Source: a virus
Direction: 5' to 3' (one strand)
DNA: 22,941 nt
IMG/VR virus record: IMGVR_UViG_3300035670_001297
Span: 1-22,941 of that record
In this document: in pieces, positions 12,901 through 20,254 of the stretch
How the letters are laid out: every line of letters starts with the position of its first letter
How positions within the stretch are numbered: position 1 is the stretch's first letter
Position numbers and translations under genes: made by a program
The notes under the pieces: generated by a model
What the model saw: only the letters and a program-made list of their open reading frames with translations
Databases searched by the model: none
What the model was told of the DNA's origin: nothing

Positions 12901-14166
12901 ACGCCCTCAACTGGCGCGGGCACGCCCTCAACTGGCGCGACCGGCGCGGGCACGCCTTCTACCGGTACCGAAACCCTCTTCGCGGAACCCGATCTTGGGC
13001 TCGGAGATCCGCTGTCCGACCCTGCGTTCACATGGGCTGCGGATCTTGTGAGCGAGGTCGATCAGCTTGGCACGGTCAGCGACATCACGCTGCAGCGGCT
13101 GAATGCTGACCCTGCGATCTCCAACACGGCGGTGGCGTCTGAGCTCAACGCCTTGGGCATCCCAGCGACGGTTGATCCCACGACGGGGCGCGTTGTTCTA
13201 GGCACGGGAACCGCGCAGCCTACTGCGGATACCACGGGAATTGGCACTCTTCCGGGTGCGTCTGTGGTTACTGGCGCTCCTCTCCCTGCGGAAGTGGTGA
13301 TGGACTCGGTCGGCAACACGGTGGTTCTGACCAACACCACCACGGGCGAGTCACGCACGGTGCAGAAGGACGCGTCGGTTGCCCAAGAGGTGGAGGCGCT
13401 GGCCAACAACCAGCCATCTCCGAGCGGGGCGACGTCCACGTTCACCACTACGGGCACAGGTACTGGAACGGATACGACCGGTACAACCACAACTGGAACA
13501 ACTACAGGCACTACAACCACGGGCACCACGACCGGTACGACCGGCACAACTACCACGGGAACCACCGGCACAACCACTGGACCCACGACGGACGACACGA
13601 CCGGACCGGGGGACGAGTCCGTTACGGGTCCCGCTACGGAGCCCGGCGCTGGGACTCCTACCACTCCGCCTCCTCCGGGCGACAGCGGTGGTACGCCCCC
13701 CGGCGCTCCTCCGGAAGAACCTGCTGGTACGCCTCCCGGAACGCCGTCTGGAACTCCTCCGGAAGAACCACCCGAGGAGACGCCGGAGACGCCGGAGACG
13801 CCCGAGGTTCCCGACATCACCGGAGAGGCCGTCCCTGATTACACCGGAACGCAGGCCCCGTCCCCCATGACGGGCCGCATGCGCCCGGTCATAGGTCCGA
13901 GATACGTGCCGGTACCGACGGGGGGCTACTACCAGTACTCCCCGGAGCTGGTGGGCGGCGTTTCGACGTTCGAGCTGCTGTATCCCGGAGGCTACGGGGC
14001 CCCGGTTCCGAGCGCGCCGAACTACGCGGCTGCGCCTCCGCCTGACCGTGTTGTTTTTGCAACACCTCCGGTTCCGGAGCAGAACTACTATGTCCAGCAG
14101 GGCATAGGTTCTGTGACCCCGGAGCAGGTTCTCGAGCTACAACGGCGTCTTGGCTACATTAGATGA
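9919..14166 (+). CDS. Large repeat-containing virion protein, 1415 aa
   Basis: AGGAGA precedes the ATG closely. Residues 25-180 are Pro/Thr/Ala-rich and probably disordered. Residues 231-365 hold five near-identical 27-residue units (RQQEEQARAAEALRQQQ...), certainly a long helix or coiled coil. Residues about 440-860 look folded and include Ala/Gly-rich hydrophobic stretches (QVAEVVPSLLGPLAVSRYST; VGAPIAALAGGAFNKVA). Residues about 1140-1320 are Thr/Gly- then Pro/Glu-rich, and the protein ends 'VTPEQVLELQRRLGYIR'. Its size, its place between the cell-wall enzyme and the terminase, and the mix of coil and Ala/Gly-rich segments suggest an internal core or DNA-ejection protein. I recognise no family, so this is inference. 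Its stop overlaps the terL start as ATGA. Confidence 0.75.
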   Translation: MLRLLGFGADRRVFGGGSEGSGASSDAPAPAPPPAPAPQAMTSQVSSGRGTIQATAPPTTTTINTPAGPKTVSTAPAPPSTTVQVKTTAELRAEKEAKDAAAAKAAQDRVNEILAQQNDRDDRAPAGTYTGTGTTAKPPTPSTTTGSGTGTTTSSVPKTSTDRAVAEMIAGRGTTPVVGNFDDEYARLNLLGGIPDYAIKEYTTTGRVIPGYETLVSNYNADRQRESDLQRQQEEQARAAEALRQQQAEAARQAELKRQQEEQARAAEALRQQQAEAARQAELKRQQEEQARAAEALRQQQLEAARQAELRRQQEEQARAAEALRQQQLEAARQAELRRQQEEQARAAEALRQQQVAAAREAAERAAQEAAQLTREPTPYTSPSGIDYSVTATGRPYGEPGGMDGSLGLYVSGAEAALGPDTGILYGDLPDYYGSYGADLGVTPGYSFNPATGRVEPNPVVDLGEISIPPEEQDPFDFSNVELPRDWVESVEQNLVRNPETGRLEPSESPTMESLYDTLYENLVGVGEADTFGERLGQGINDLGTQFVSGVATTAANTVSTLGNIANYLSDGGTKSIEMDTDPVTGETFFREVTGPVTGNPLQSVYDELMQFSQDFKAENLSETAKAALRGTVISGDIFNPSAGISLGDDPSMFGLILQVAEVVPSLLGPLAVSRYSTIAGMGTAGVIAAGDLEQDARTYMRELASSGQMQNLPAYQELIDQGFSPAEAAQALENNASQWAATVGAPIAALAGGAFNKVASTTFTRGLLSKGLVDGTLAKGANIAGKAAAGSAIESVTEVLENTSAKLATNLGVGTDRNITENSFREAVLGAMGGLTASVGGSGAVPVDPGTGAPPAPYTALSSINNPLLDQADKSRVQTLLDTSGPAASAGTGLTFNQDTGQYEEVTRGLDLIGDYVRQGDGTFDLLFPDTETARNVADDLGISTAGLSGDQIAKSIADKFGAAGGNIGPGEALLGTTEPVTGEAGAGTTGAGTPSTGAGTPSTGATGAGTPSTGTETLFAEPDLGLGDPLSDPAFTWAADLVSEVDQLGTVSDITLQRLNADPAISNTAVASELNALGIPATVDPTTGRVVLGTGTAQPTADTTGIGTLPGASVVTGAPLPAEVVMDSVGNTVVLTNTTTGESRTVQKDASVAQEVEALANNQPSPSGATSTFTTTGTGTGTDTTGTTTTGTTTGTTTTGTTTGTTGTTTTGTTGTTTGPTTDDTTGPGDESVTGPATEPGAGTPTTPPPPGDSGGTPPGAPPEEPAGTPPGTPSGTPPEEPPEETPETPETPEVPDITGEAVPDYTGTQAPSPMTGRMRPVIGPRYVPVPTGGYYQYSPELVGGVSTFELLYPGGYGAPVPSAPNYAAAPPPDRVVFATPPVPEQNYYVQQGIGSVTPEQVLELQRRLGYIR
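10609..11010 (+). repeat. 81-bp tandem repeat, five copies, in frame
   Basis: Units start at 10609, 10690, 10771, 10852 and 10933. The first four are full and nearly identical at the DNA level; the fifth diverges after about 50 bases. They encode the 27-residue coiled-coil unit of the 1415-aa protein. High DNA identity suggests recent expansion and possible copy-number change. Confidence 0.9.
13430..13610 (+). repeat. Thr-Gly coding low-complexity tract
   Basis: The tract alternates ACC/ACG/ACA/ACT and GGC/GGA/GGT codons, so the peptide repeats TTGT-like units while synonymous codons vary. A smaller repeat coding for GAGTPST lies at about 12893-12965. Varied codons indicate selection for the peptide, not simple slippage. 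Confidence 0.75.
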
Positions 14167-16562
14167 ACATTCACGCGCTGCCTGATGACGTGCTCCGTGA
14201 GCTGTTGATGCTCACGGAGGCGAAGTATCGCCTTGAGATCCGGGAGAAGGCGAGCGAGAACTTCATGCCGTTCGTGCACCACGTGTACGACAACTTCATC
14301 GAGGGCCAGCACCATCGGATCATTGCCGAGAAGCTGGAGCGTGTGGCTCGAGGGGAGTTGAAGCGGCTGATCATCAACATGCCGCCTCGACACTCGAAGT
14401 CGGAGTTTGCCAGCTACCTGATGCCTGCGTGGTTTCTGGGGCGGAACCCGAAGCTGAAGATCATTCAGGCCACGCACAACACCGAGCTGGCGGTTCGGTT
14501 TGGCCGCAAGGTCCGAGATCTGCTGGACGATCCCCGGTATCGGGAGATCTTCCCGAACACGACGCTGAAGGAAGACAACAAGGGCGCTGGCAAGTGGGGC
14601 ACTGACAAGGGCGGCGAGTACTTCGCTGCGGGTGTTGGCGCTGCGGTGACGGGCCGTGGCGCGGACCTGTTCATCATCGATGACCCGCACTCGGAGCAGG
14701 ACGCGTTGAGCGACACTGCGTTCGACCATGCGTACGAATGGTACACGTCCGGTCCTCGGCAGCGTCTGCAGCCGGGCGGCGCGATCATTCTGGTCATGAC
14801 GCGCTGGGGCAAGAAGGATCTGACGGGTCGGCTGATCGAGGCGCAGGCTTCGGACGTGATGGCGGATCAGTGGGAGGTCGTGGAGTTCCCTGCGATCATG
14901 CCGAGCGGCAAGCCGCTGTGGCCTGAGTTCTGGGAGAAGGACGAGCTGCTGCGGATCAAGGCGGCTCTCCCGGTCGCCAAGTGGAGCGCGCAGTGGCAGC
15001 AGCTGCCGACGGGCAGCGAGTCTGCGATCATCAAGCGCGAGTGGTGGCAGGACTGGGAGAAGGAAGACATCCCGAAGGTGGACTACATCCTTCAGGCGTA
15101 TGACACGGCGTACTCGAAGAAGGAGACGGCGGACTTCTCGGCAATCACGACTTGGGGGATCTTCAAGCCGAAGGAGGGAGGTCCGGATCACATCATCCTG
15201 CTGGACGCGCAGCGCGGGCGATGGAGTTTTCCGGAGCTGAAGGAGCTGGCGTATGAGGAGTTCAAGTACTGGGAGCCGGACATGGTCTTGGTCGAGGCCA
15301 AGGCGTCCGGTCGTCCGCTGATCGACGAGCTCCGATTGCGTGGCATCCCGGCGCTGGGGTTTTCACCGGGCAAGCGCGCGGGTGGGGGCGGCGTGGACAA
15401 GACGACGCGGATGCACATGGTTGCGCCGATGTTCGAGGCGGGGCTGGTTTGGGCGCCGAAGAGCAAGAAGTTCTCGGACGAGGTCATCGAAGAGGTTGCA
15501 TCCTTTCCATATGGAGACCATGACGACTTCTGCTTGGCTGAGGGCACACAGGTCCTTATGGCAGACGGATCTCTTGTCTCCGTAGAACAGGTTCGGGCAG
15601 GTGATCTGGTTCACACGCCCGCCGGGCCTAAGCCGGTTCTTGCTGCTCAGCTCACCGGGGTAAAACCGGTGTTGAAGCTGACGGCAGGAGACAACGTCTT
15701 ACTGGGTACAGCAAACCATCGCGTGGCCACCACTTCCGGGTGGAAACGCCTTGACACAATAAGCGTGTCTGATACAGTGAAGCTTGCACCACCTAAGGAG
15801 CTGCTTCTATGCCGTTTGAAACAGATGCAAGTGTGCTGTCCGAACTTGTCGTCTTTGGCGGCAGAAGCTATCGCCGCTACCCGAGTTCTCGCCACCGGCA
15901 TCTTCGAGAATACTTCTCCCGTTCTGGTGGGCGACGGTTTCTCCACCAAGATGTCTGGGAGCGCTACAATGGTCCCATTCCAGAAGGACATCACATCCAC
16001 CACGTGGACGGTAACAGCCGGAACAACGCCCCGGAAAACCTCGTTTGTATCCCGGCTGATGACCACTGGAAGGAGCATCAGGAAGACCGGCAAGAGCACG
16101 GCTTTTCTGAAAGGAACCTCGAGCATCTGGCACGTTGCCGCGAGAAAGCTGCCGACTGGCATAGAAGCGAGGAAGGAAGGCTTTGGCACCGAGACGTTTC
16201 CGCTGGATTTCTTGAGGCTGCCCGTGCCCGCCTTCGGGAAAAACGCGCTGTTCAACGCGCTGACCCCCAGCTTGCGACGTGCGAAGAATGCGGCTGCTCG
16301 TTTCCTTCGCCAACAGGTCGTGCAAAGCTCTGTTCTGCGACGTGCGCCAGTCGAAAGAGTCGTCGAAACCGGCGAGAGCGCAAGGGTGTATGACCTGAAG
16401 GTTGCGGACGCTCACTGTTTTTATGCCAATGGCTTTCTGGTCCACAACTGTGATAGCATGACGCTAGCTTTGATGCGGTTTCGTCAGGGCGGCTTTATCG
16501 CGCTTGCCGGGGAAGAAGAGCCGGAGGGCAAAGAGTTCCGGCGCAAGAAGGAGTACTACTGA
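14163..16562 (+). CDS. terL: Terminase large subunit interrupted by an intein
   Basis: The 799-aa ORF contains a 493-aa terminase plus a 306-aa intein (residues 457-762). The ATPase part has the Walker A-like 'PPRHSKS' (74-80) and Walker B 'LFIIDDPH' (169-176). The RNase H-like nuclease has D314 in 'AYDTAY', E378 in 'VLVEAK' and the third motif 'DHDDF' (D452, D454, D455). The intein splits this third motif: after splicing it would read DHDDF-CDSMTLAL. Unspliced protein should therefore lack nuclease activity and possibly a proper fold. The enzyme translocates and cuts phage DNA at the portal. It starts in an ATGA overlap with the 1415-aa gene and ends in a TGATG overlap with the portal gene. 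Confidence 0.93.
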   Translation: MNIHALPDDVLRELLMLTEAKYRLEIREKASENFMPFVHHVYDNFIEGQHHRIIAEKLERVARGELKRLIINMPPRHSKSEFASYLMPAWFLGRNPKLKIIQATHNTELAVRFGRKVRDLLDDPRYREIFPNTTLKEDNKGAGKWGTDKGGEYFAAGVGAAVTGRGADLFIIDDPHSEQDALSDTAFDHAYEWYTSGPRQRLQPGGAIILVMTRWGKKDLTGRLIEAQASDVMADQWEVVEFPAIMPSGKPLWPEFWEKDELLRIKAALPVAKWSAQWQQLPTGSESAIIKREWWQDWEKEDIPKVDYILQAYDTAYSKKETADFSAITTWGIFKPKEGGPDHIILLDAQRGRWSFPELKELAYEEFKYWEPDMVLVEAKASGRPLIDELRLRGIPALGFSPGKRAGGGGVDKTTRMHMVAPMFEAGLVWAPKSKKFSDEVIEEVASFPYGDHDDFCLAEGTQVLMADGSLVSVEQVRAGDLVHTPAGPKPVLAAQLTGVKPVLKLTAGDNVLLGTANHRVATTSGWKRLDTISVSDTVKLAPPKELLLCRLKQMQVCCPNLSSLAAEAIAATRVLATGIFENTSPVLVGDGFSTKMSGSATMVPFQKDITSTTWTVTAGTTPRKTSFVSRLMTTGRSIRKTGKSTAFLKGTSSIWHVAARKLPTGIEARKEGFGTETFPLDFLRLPVPAFGKNALFNALTPSLRRAKNAAARFLRQQVVQSSVLRRAPVERVVETGESARVYDLKVADAHCFYANGFLVHNCDSMTLALMRFRQGGFIALAGEEEPEGKEFRRKKEYY
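15794..15800 (+). promoter_or_regulatory. Shine-Dalgarno sequence for the nested HNH gene
   Basis: TAAGGAG lies eight bases before the ATG at 15809. In the terL frame the same bases encode P-K-E of the intein. It supports independent translation of the HNH gene from the terL message. Confidence 0.75.
15809..16393 (+). CDS. HNH homing endonuclease nested out of frame inside the intein
   Basis: The 194-aa product is a full HNH endonuclease read in the -1 frame relative to terL. It opens with 'VVFGGRSYRRYPSSRHRHLR' and has the HNH core 'GPIPEGHHIHHVDGNSRNN' (residues 55-73), then 'NLVCIPADDHWKEH' (78-90) with H86 and H90. It ends with a second metal site, C158-x2-C161 and C175-x3-C179, and a basic tail. 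TAAGGAG stands eight bases before its ATG. Its stop lies inside the VYD codons of intein block F, so the gene exactly fills the space where an in-frame endonuclease would be. It should cut intein-less terL alleles and so spread the intein. No frameshift is needed to make either product. Confidence 0.9.
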   Translation: MPFETDASVLSELVVFGGRSYRRYPSSRHRHLREYFSRSGGRRFLHQDVWERYNGPIPEGHHIHHVDGNSRNNAPENLVCIPADDHWKEHQEDRQEHGFSERNLEHLARCREKAADWHRSEEGRLWHRDVSAGFLEAARARLREKRAVQRADPQLATCEECGCSFPSPTGRAKLCSATCASRKSRRNRRERKGV

Positions 16563-19051
16563 TGGCTCTGCCTCCCATTCCGTTTGGCGCGCAGATGGAC
16601 CTGCCTCTTCCTGCCGCGCAGCCGGAGCTTGAGGGCGTTGACGTATCTGTCCCCGAGGTCAACGACTTCGAGGGCGGCGTTGAGATCATCGAGCAGCCGG
16701 ACGGCAGCGTCATTCTGCGAGAGCCGATGGACGAGGGCATCGGAGAGGTGCCGCACACTGCAAACCTCGCCGAGTACATGGACGAGGATGAGCTGCAGCG
16801 GATTTCGACGGAGCTGCGCGCGTCGTACCAAGACGACATCATGTCTCGCAAGGAGTGGGAGGAGGCCTACACGAACGGCCTCAACCTGCTGGGCATCAAG
16901 CACGAGGAGCGCTCGGAGCCGTTCGAGGGCGCGTCGGGTGTGACGCACCCGCTCATCAGCGAGAGTGTAACCCAGTTCCAAGCTCAAGCGTACAAGGAGC
17001 TGCTGCCGTCTGGTGGGCCTGTGAAGACCCAGATCCTAGGTGCGGTGACCAAGGAGCGTGAGGAGCAGGCGCAGCGGGTCAAGGAGTTCATGAACTACCA
17101 GACCACGGAGGTGATGGAGGAGTACGATCCGGATATGGATCAGCTCCTGTTCTACCTGCCGCTGTCGGGGTCTGCGTTCAAGAAGGTCTACTTCGACGAG
17201 TCACTGCAGCGCGCGGTGTCGAAGTTTATCCCTGCGCAGGATCTGGTTGTTCCGTACTCGGCCACGGATCTCCTGACGTCGCCGCGTGTGACGCATGTCC
17301 TGCGGATGGACGAGAACGACCTGCGGAAGATGCAGGTTGCCGGGTTCTACCGGGACATCGACCTGACGCCGGACGGGAACGAGAAGCGCGATCAGGTTCG
17401 CGAGAAGGTTGACGATATTCAGGGCACGACGCCCTCGACGCAGGACACGACGTTTGTTCTGCTCGAGATGCACGTTGCGCTCGATCTCGAGGACTTTCCG
17501 GACCTTTCCCCTATGGGAGAACCCACGGGCATCAAGCTGCCCTACATCGTGACGATTGACGAGTTGTCCGGGGAGATCCTGTCGATCCGGCGCAACTTCG
17601 ACGAGGGCGCGGAGCTTGCGAGGAAGAAGCAGTACTTCGTCCACTACAAGTTCCTGCCGGGTCTGGGGTTCTACGGCTTCGGCCTGATCCACATGATCGG
17701 CAATCTGGGCCGTGCTTCGACCAGCATTCTTCGCCAGCTGATCGATGCGGGCACGCTGTCGAATCTGCCGGGTGGCTTCAAGGCCAAGGGCATGCGTCTG
17801 CGCGACAGCGACAGCCCGATCCAGCCGGGCGAGTGGCGTGACGTTGACGTGCCGGGCGGGGACCTCCGCAACTCGCTGATGCCGCTGCCATACAAGGAGC
17901 CGTCGGCCACGCTGGCGCAGCTGCTGGGTGCTCTGGTCGAGGCTGGGCGCCGGTTCATTTCGCTGGCTGACGAGCGCGTCAGCAACATGAACCAAGAGAT
18001 GCCGGTGGGCACCACGGTTGCGCTGCTTGAGCGTGGCATGAAGGTGATGTCGGCGATCCACAAGCGCCTGCACTACGCGCAGCGTCAGGAGTTCAAGATC
18101 CTCGCGCGGATCTTCGCGGAGAGCCTGCCGCAGGAGTACCCCTACGAAGTCGCTGGTGGTGACAGGACAATCAAAGCAAGCGACTTTGATGGCAGAATTG
18201 ACGTCATTCCTGTCAGCGACCCGAACATCTTCTCAATGTCGCAGCGGATTGCGCTGGCTCAGACCCAACTGCAGTTGGCACAGTCGAACCCGGACATCCA
18301 CAACCTGCATGCGGCGTATCGACGCATGTATCAGGCGCTCGAGGTCCAGAACATCGACGAGTTGCTGCCGCCTCCGCCGCAGCCTCAGCCGGTTGATGCC
18401 GTTATCGAAAACGGTAAGGCGCTGGCGGGCAATCTGCTGCAGGCGTTCGAGGGCCAGAACCACGACGCGCACATCGAGATCCACATCATGGCGCTGCAGC
18501 TGCCGCTGGTGCAGGCGTCACCTCCGGTCATGGGCGTCCTGATCTCCCACATCATGGAGCACGTCTCGTTGCTTGCGCGTGAGCAGGCGGTTGTCGAGGT
18601 GCAGGGCCTGATCGCACAGACGCAGATGATGGCGCAGACGGGCGCGGTTGATCCGGTGCAAGCGCAGCAGCAGATCATGCAGGTGCAGCAGCAGATGCAG
18701 AACCCGGAAGAGCTCGAGAAGCTGGTGGCCATGCAGCAACTTTCGTTACTGCAAAAGGTAATGGCGCGGATGATGCCGCCGCCTGCGGATCCGATGCAGG
18801 ACCCGCTGGTTCAAATCCGGATGAAGGAAGTCGGGCTCAAGGAGCAGGACATCCTCCGCAAGGCGCAGGCTGATGTTGCTGACAACATGATGGAAGAGAA
18901 GCGCATCCAACAGCAGGCGCTGTCCACGCTGGCTCGGATCGAGAGCCAAGAGCAGATCGCGGACGACCGCAACGCTGTGAACCTGACGCGTATCGACATG
19001 CAGCGGCAGAACATGATGATGAGGAACAACAATGCCCCTCCGAGAAGGTAA
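16562..19051 (+). CDS. Portal protein, 829 aa
   Basis: The protein has a long acidic N-terminus (residues 1-80), then '[20 protein letters not shown]' and '[20 protein letters not shown]', followed by '[20 protein letters not shown]', the usual opening of podovirus-like portals. The later '[20 protein letters not shown]' and '[20 protein letters not shown]' regions match the conserved stem and clip area. The C-terminal 130 residues are Gln- and Met-rich helices. Twelve copies would form the ring for DNA entry and the TerL docking site. AAGGAG lies nine bases before the ATG, and the gene overlaps terL as TGATG. Confidence 0.9.
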   Translation: MALPPIPFGAQMDLPLPAAQPELEGVDVSVPEVNDFEGGVEIIEQPDGSVILREPMDEGIGEVPHTANLAEYMDEDELQRISTELRASYQDDIMSRKEWEEAYTNGLNLLGIKHEERSEPFEGASGVTHPLISESVTQFQAQAYKELLPSGGPVKTQILGAVTKEREEQAQRVKEFMNYQTTEVMEEYDPDMDQLLFYLPLSGSAFKKVYFDESLQRAVSKFIPAQDLVVPYSATDLLTSPRVTHVLRMDENDLRKMQVAGFYRDIDLTPDGNEKRDQVREKVDDIQGTTPSTQDTTFVLLEMHVALDLEDFPDLSPMGEPTGIKLPYIVTIDELSGEILSIRRNFDEGAELARKKQYFVHYKFLPGLGFYGFGLIHMIGNLGRASTSILRQLIDAGTLSNLPGGFKAKGMRLRDSDSPIQPGEWRDVDVPGGDLRNSLMPLPYKEPSATLAQLLGALVEAGRRFISLADERVSNMNQEMPVGTTVALLERGMKVMSAIHKRLHYAQRQEFKILARIFAESLPQEYPYEVAGGDRTIKASDFDGRIDVIPVSDPNIFSMSQRIALAQTQLQLAQSNPDIHNLHAAYRRMYQALEVQNIDELLPPPPQPQPVDAVIENGKALAGNLLQAFEGQNHDAHIEIHIMALQLPLVQASPPVMGVLISHIMEHVSLLAREQAVVEVQGLIAQTQMMAQTGAVDPVQAQQQIMQVQQQMQNPEELEKLVAMQQLSLLQKVMARMMPPPADPMQDPLVQIRMKEVGLKEQDILRKAQADVADNMMEEKRIQQQALSTLARIESQEQIADDRNAVNLTRIDMQRQNMMMRNNNAPPRR

Positions 19052-19235
19052 GTCTCAGAAGGTCATCTCGGAGAACATCCGCACCGAGATGGAAGCTGGC
19101 AGGCCTCAGAAGCAGGCCATCGCAATTGCGTTGTCGAAGGCTGGTAAGTCTAAGCCGCAGAAGAAGGCGGACGGTGGCATGGTCTCGTCGTTCAGCCGGA
19201 TCGCGCGCCCGCAACGGTTTTTAGGAGTGTTCTGA
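19032..19235 (+). CDS. Small conserved phage protein (DUF6496-like), 67 aa
   Basis: The product starts [20 protein letters not shown] and continues '[20 protein letters not shown]'. This is a very common small protein found next to portal genes in marine and freshwater phages; I believe it is the DUF6496 type. Its ending, KKADGGMV then RFLGVF, resembles that of the 104-aa protein at 8494. GAGGAACAACA precedes the ATG. It overlaps the portal gene by 20 bases and the endolysin gene as TGATG. Function unknown. Confidence 0.8.
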   Translation: MPLREGKSQKVISENIRTEMEAGRPQKQAIAIALSKAGKSKPQKKADGGMVSSFSRIARPQRFLGVF

Positions 19236-19870
19236 TGTTGTACAAGCACTGGAAGGACTACCCGCAGAGCAAGTGGCGCTGGTCGAGCTTCAGCCCCCGG
19301 GAGATGGCCTCGAAGCGCGAAGGCGAGTTGATGGTTGACGAGGACGCAATGGACAAGCTCCAAGCGCTTCGGCACAAACTCAACCGTCCTGTGATCATCA
19401 CCTCTGCCTACCGCAGCCGGGCCCACAACAAGGCGGTTGGCGGGGCGGAAGAGAGCCTGCACATGCAGGGCAAGGCCTTCGACATCCGCATGGACAATCA
19501 CGATCCGCAGGAGTTCGAACTGGTGGCTCGTGCTGTCGGGTTTAGCGGATTTGGTTTCTACCCGAAGCAGGGCTTCATGCACATCGACACGGGCCGTTCT
19601 CGGTTCTGGGGAACGCCATTCCCACAAACGGAGACCAAGCTCCCCGCCGAGCAGCCTGTTGGCAAGGAGCGCGAGAGTGTGTCCGAGAGCACGACGGTGC
19701 AGGCCTCGGCAGTCACTATCGCTTCCGGCGCTGGTACAGCGGTGGCAAGCGTGAGTGCGCTGGACGGCAATGCGCAACTGATCGTGGTTGCACTGGCAGC
19801 GATCATTGTTTTGGCTGGGGCCTTCATCATGCGTGAGAGGATCAAGGCGTGGGCGGCTGGCTGGCGCTGA
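19235..19870 (+). CDS. M15-type peptidase endolysin with C-terminal membrane segment
   Basis: Residues 1-125 form a peptidase M15A-like domain that cuts peptide cross-links in peptidoglycan. Zinc ligands can be read as H76 and D83 in 'SLHMQGKAFDIRM' and H116 in 'GFMHIDTG'; 'ITSAYRSRAHN' is the usual preceding strand. After a linker, residues 154-176 are weakly hydrophobic and 181-199 (QLIVVALAAIIVLAGAFIM) are a clear transmembrane segment before a basic tail. The membrane part may hold the enzyme until release or replace a separate holin, which I do not see. AGGAG precedes the ATG. The i-spanin gene overlaps its end by 22 bases. Confidence 0.85.
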   Translation: MLYKHWKDYPQSKWRWSSFSPREMASKREGELMVDEDAMDKLQALRHKLNRPVIITSAYRSRAHNKAVGGAEESLHMQGKAFDIRMDNHDPQEFELVARAVGFSGFGFYPKQGFMHIDTGRSRFWGTPFPQTETKLPAEQPVGKERESVSESTTVQASAVTIASGAGTAVASVSALDGNAQLIVVALAAIIVLAGAFIMRERIKAWAAGWR

Positions 19871-20100
19871 TACCGCTGCGGTGGAAGATCTACGCGCTGG
19901 TCGCGGCAGCGTTCGTTTTCGGGATTTTCGGTATGCGCGCCCGTTGGGTTGATGGCGCGCTTGCCGAGGCCGAGGCGAAGAGGAACGAGGCACGGCTGCG
20001 GGCGGTTAGGGAATCGAACGAGGTGAAGCGAGATGTTGAGAGCATGGACGACGCTGGTCTTGCTGACCGGGCTTCTCGCTGGCTGCGCAAGAAGCCTTGA
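19849..20100 (+). CDS. i-spanin (Rz-like), 83 aa
   Basis: A GTG start inside the endolysin end opens a frame reading VGGWLALIPLRWKIYALVAA. There is one N-terminal transmembrane segment (about residues 13-30) followed by a charged helix (EAEAKRNEARLRAVRESNEV), the standard layout of inner-membrane spanins. The o-spanin gene starts inside it in another frame. The pair bridges the envelope and fuses the membranes in the last step of lysis. Confidence 0.82.
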   Translation: MGGWLALIPLRWKIYALVAAAFVFGIFGMRARWVDGALAEAEAKRNEARLRAVRESNEVKRDVESMDDAGLADRASRWLRKKP

Positions 20101-20254
20101 TGGCGACTACTGCGACATCGCGGTCCCTCACCTCTTCGGCGGTGAGGCGACGATCAAGTGGCTTGTAGCCAACGACCGGCAACTTCTGGTAGATACTGTA
20201 GTTCACAACGAAACCTACGAGCGCCTGTGCGGAGACCACGACCATGCGGATTGA
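20033..20254 (+). CDS. o-spanin (Rz1-like) lipoprotein, 73 aa
   Basis: The product begins MLRAWTTLVLLTGLLAGCAR. A signal peptide ends in the lipobox LLAGC, so Cys18 should be lipid-modified and the protein anchored in the outer membrane. GAGGTGAAGCGAG lies before the ATG. The gene starts within the i-spanin gene in a different frame and extends 154 bases beyond it, the overlapping spanin arrangement. Unlike classical Rz1 it is not proline-rich and has two cysteines in the mature part. Confidence 0.8.
   Translation: MLRAWTTLVLLTGLLAGCARSLDGDYCDIAVPHLFGGEATIKWLVANDRQLLVDTVVHNETYERLCGDHDHAD

Larger units (their letters stand above)
15531..16448 (+). other. Intein in TerL (coding segment, 306 residues)
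   Basis: The splicing parts are complete. Block A begins with Cys1 in 'CLAEGTQVLMADGS' and runs to 'VEQVRAGD'. Block B is 'GTANHRVAT' with the expected T-x-x-H. Blocks F and G are 'ARVYDLKVADAHCFYANG' and 'FLVHN', with the penultimate His, terminal Asn and a following Cys+1. This is a standard class 1 intein. The middle (residues 93-288 of the intein) has no LAGLIDADG or HNH motif in frame and is rich in Thr, Ser and Arg. It is the shadow reading of an HNH gene encoded in another frame over the same bases. Confidence 0.93.

Noticed and set aside
13062-13820. Leftward 252-aa ORF rich in Val, Pro and Gly
   Set aside because: It is the mirror of the Thr-Gly tract of the 1415-aa gene; third-position GC bias makes such antisense frames open.
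15531-16448. HNH region as a frameshifted part of one intein polypeptide
   Set aside because: Both frames are intact end to end: terL stays open across the entire intein and HNH has its own ribosome site, start and stop. No frameshift is needed, though read errors cannot be fully excluded without coverage data.
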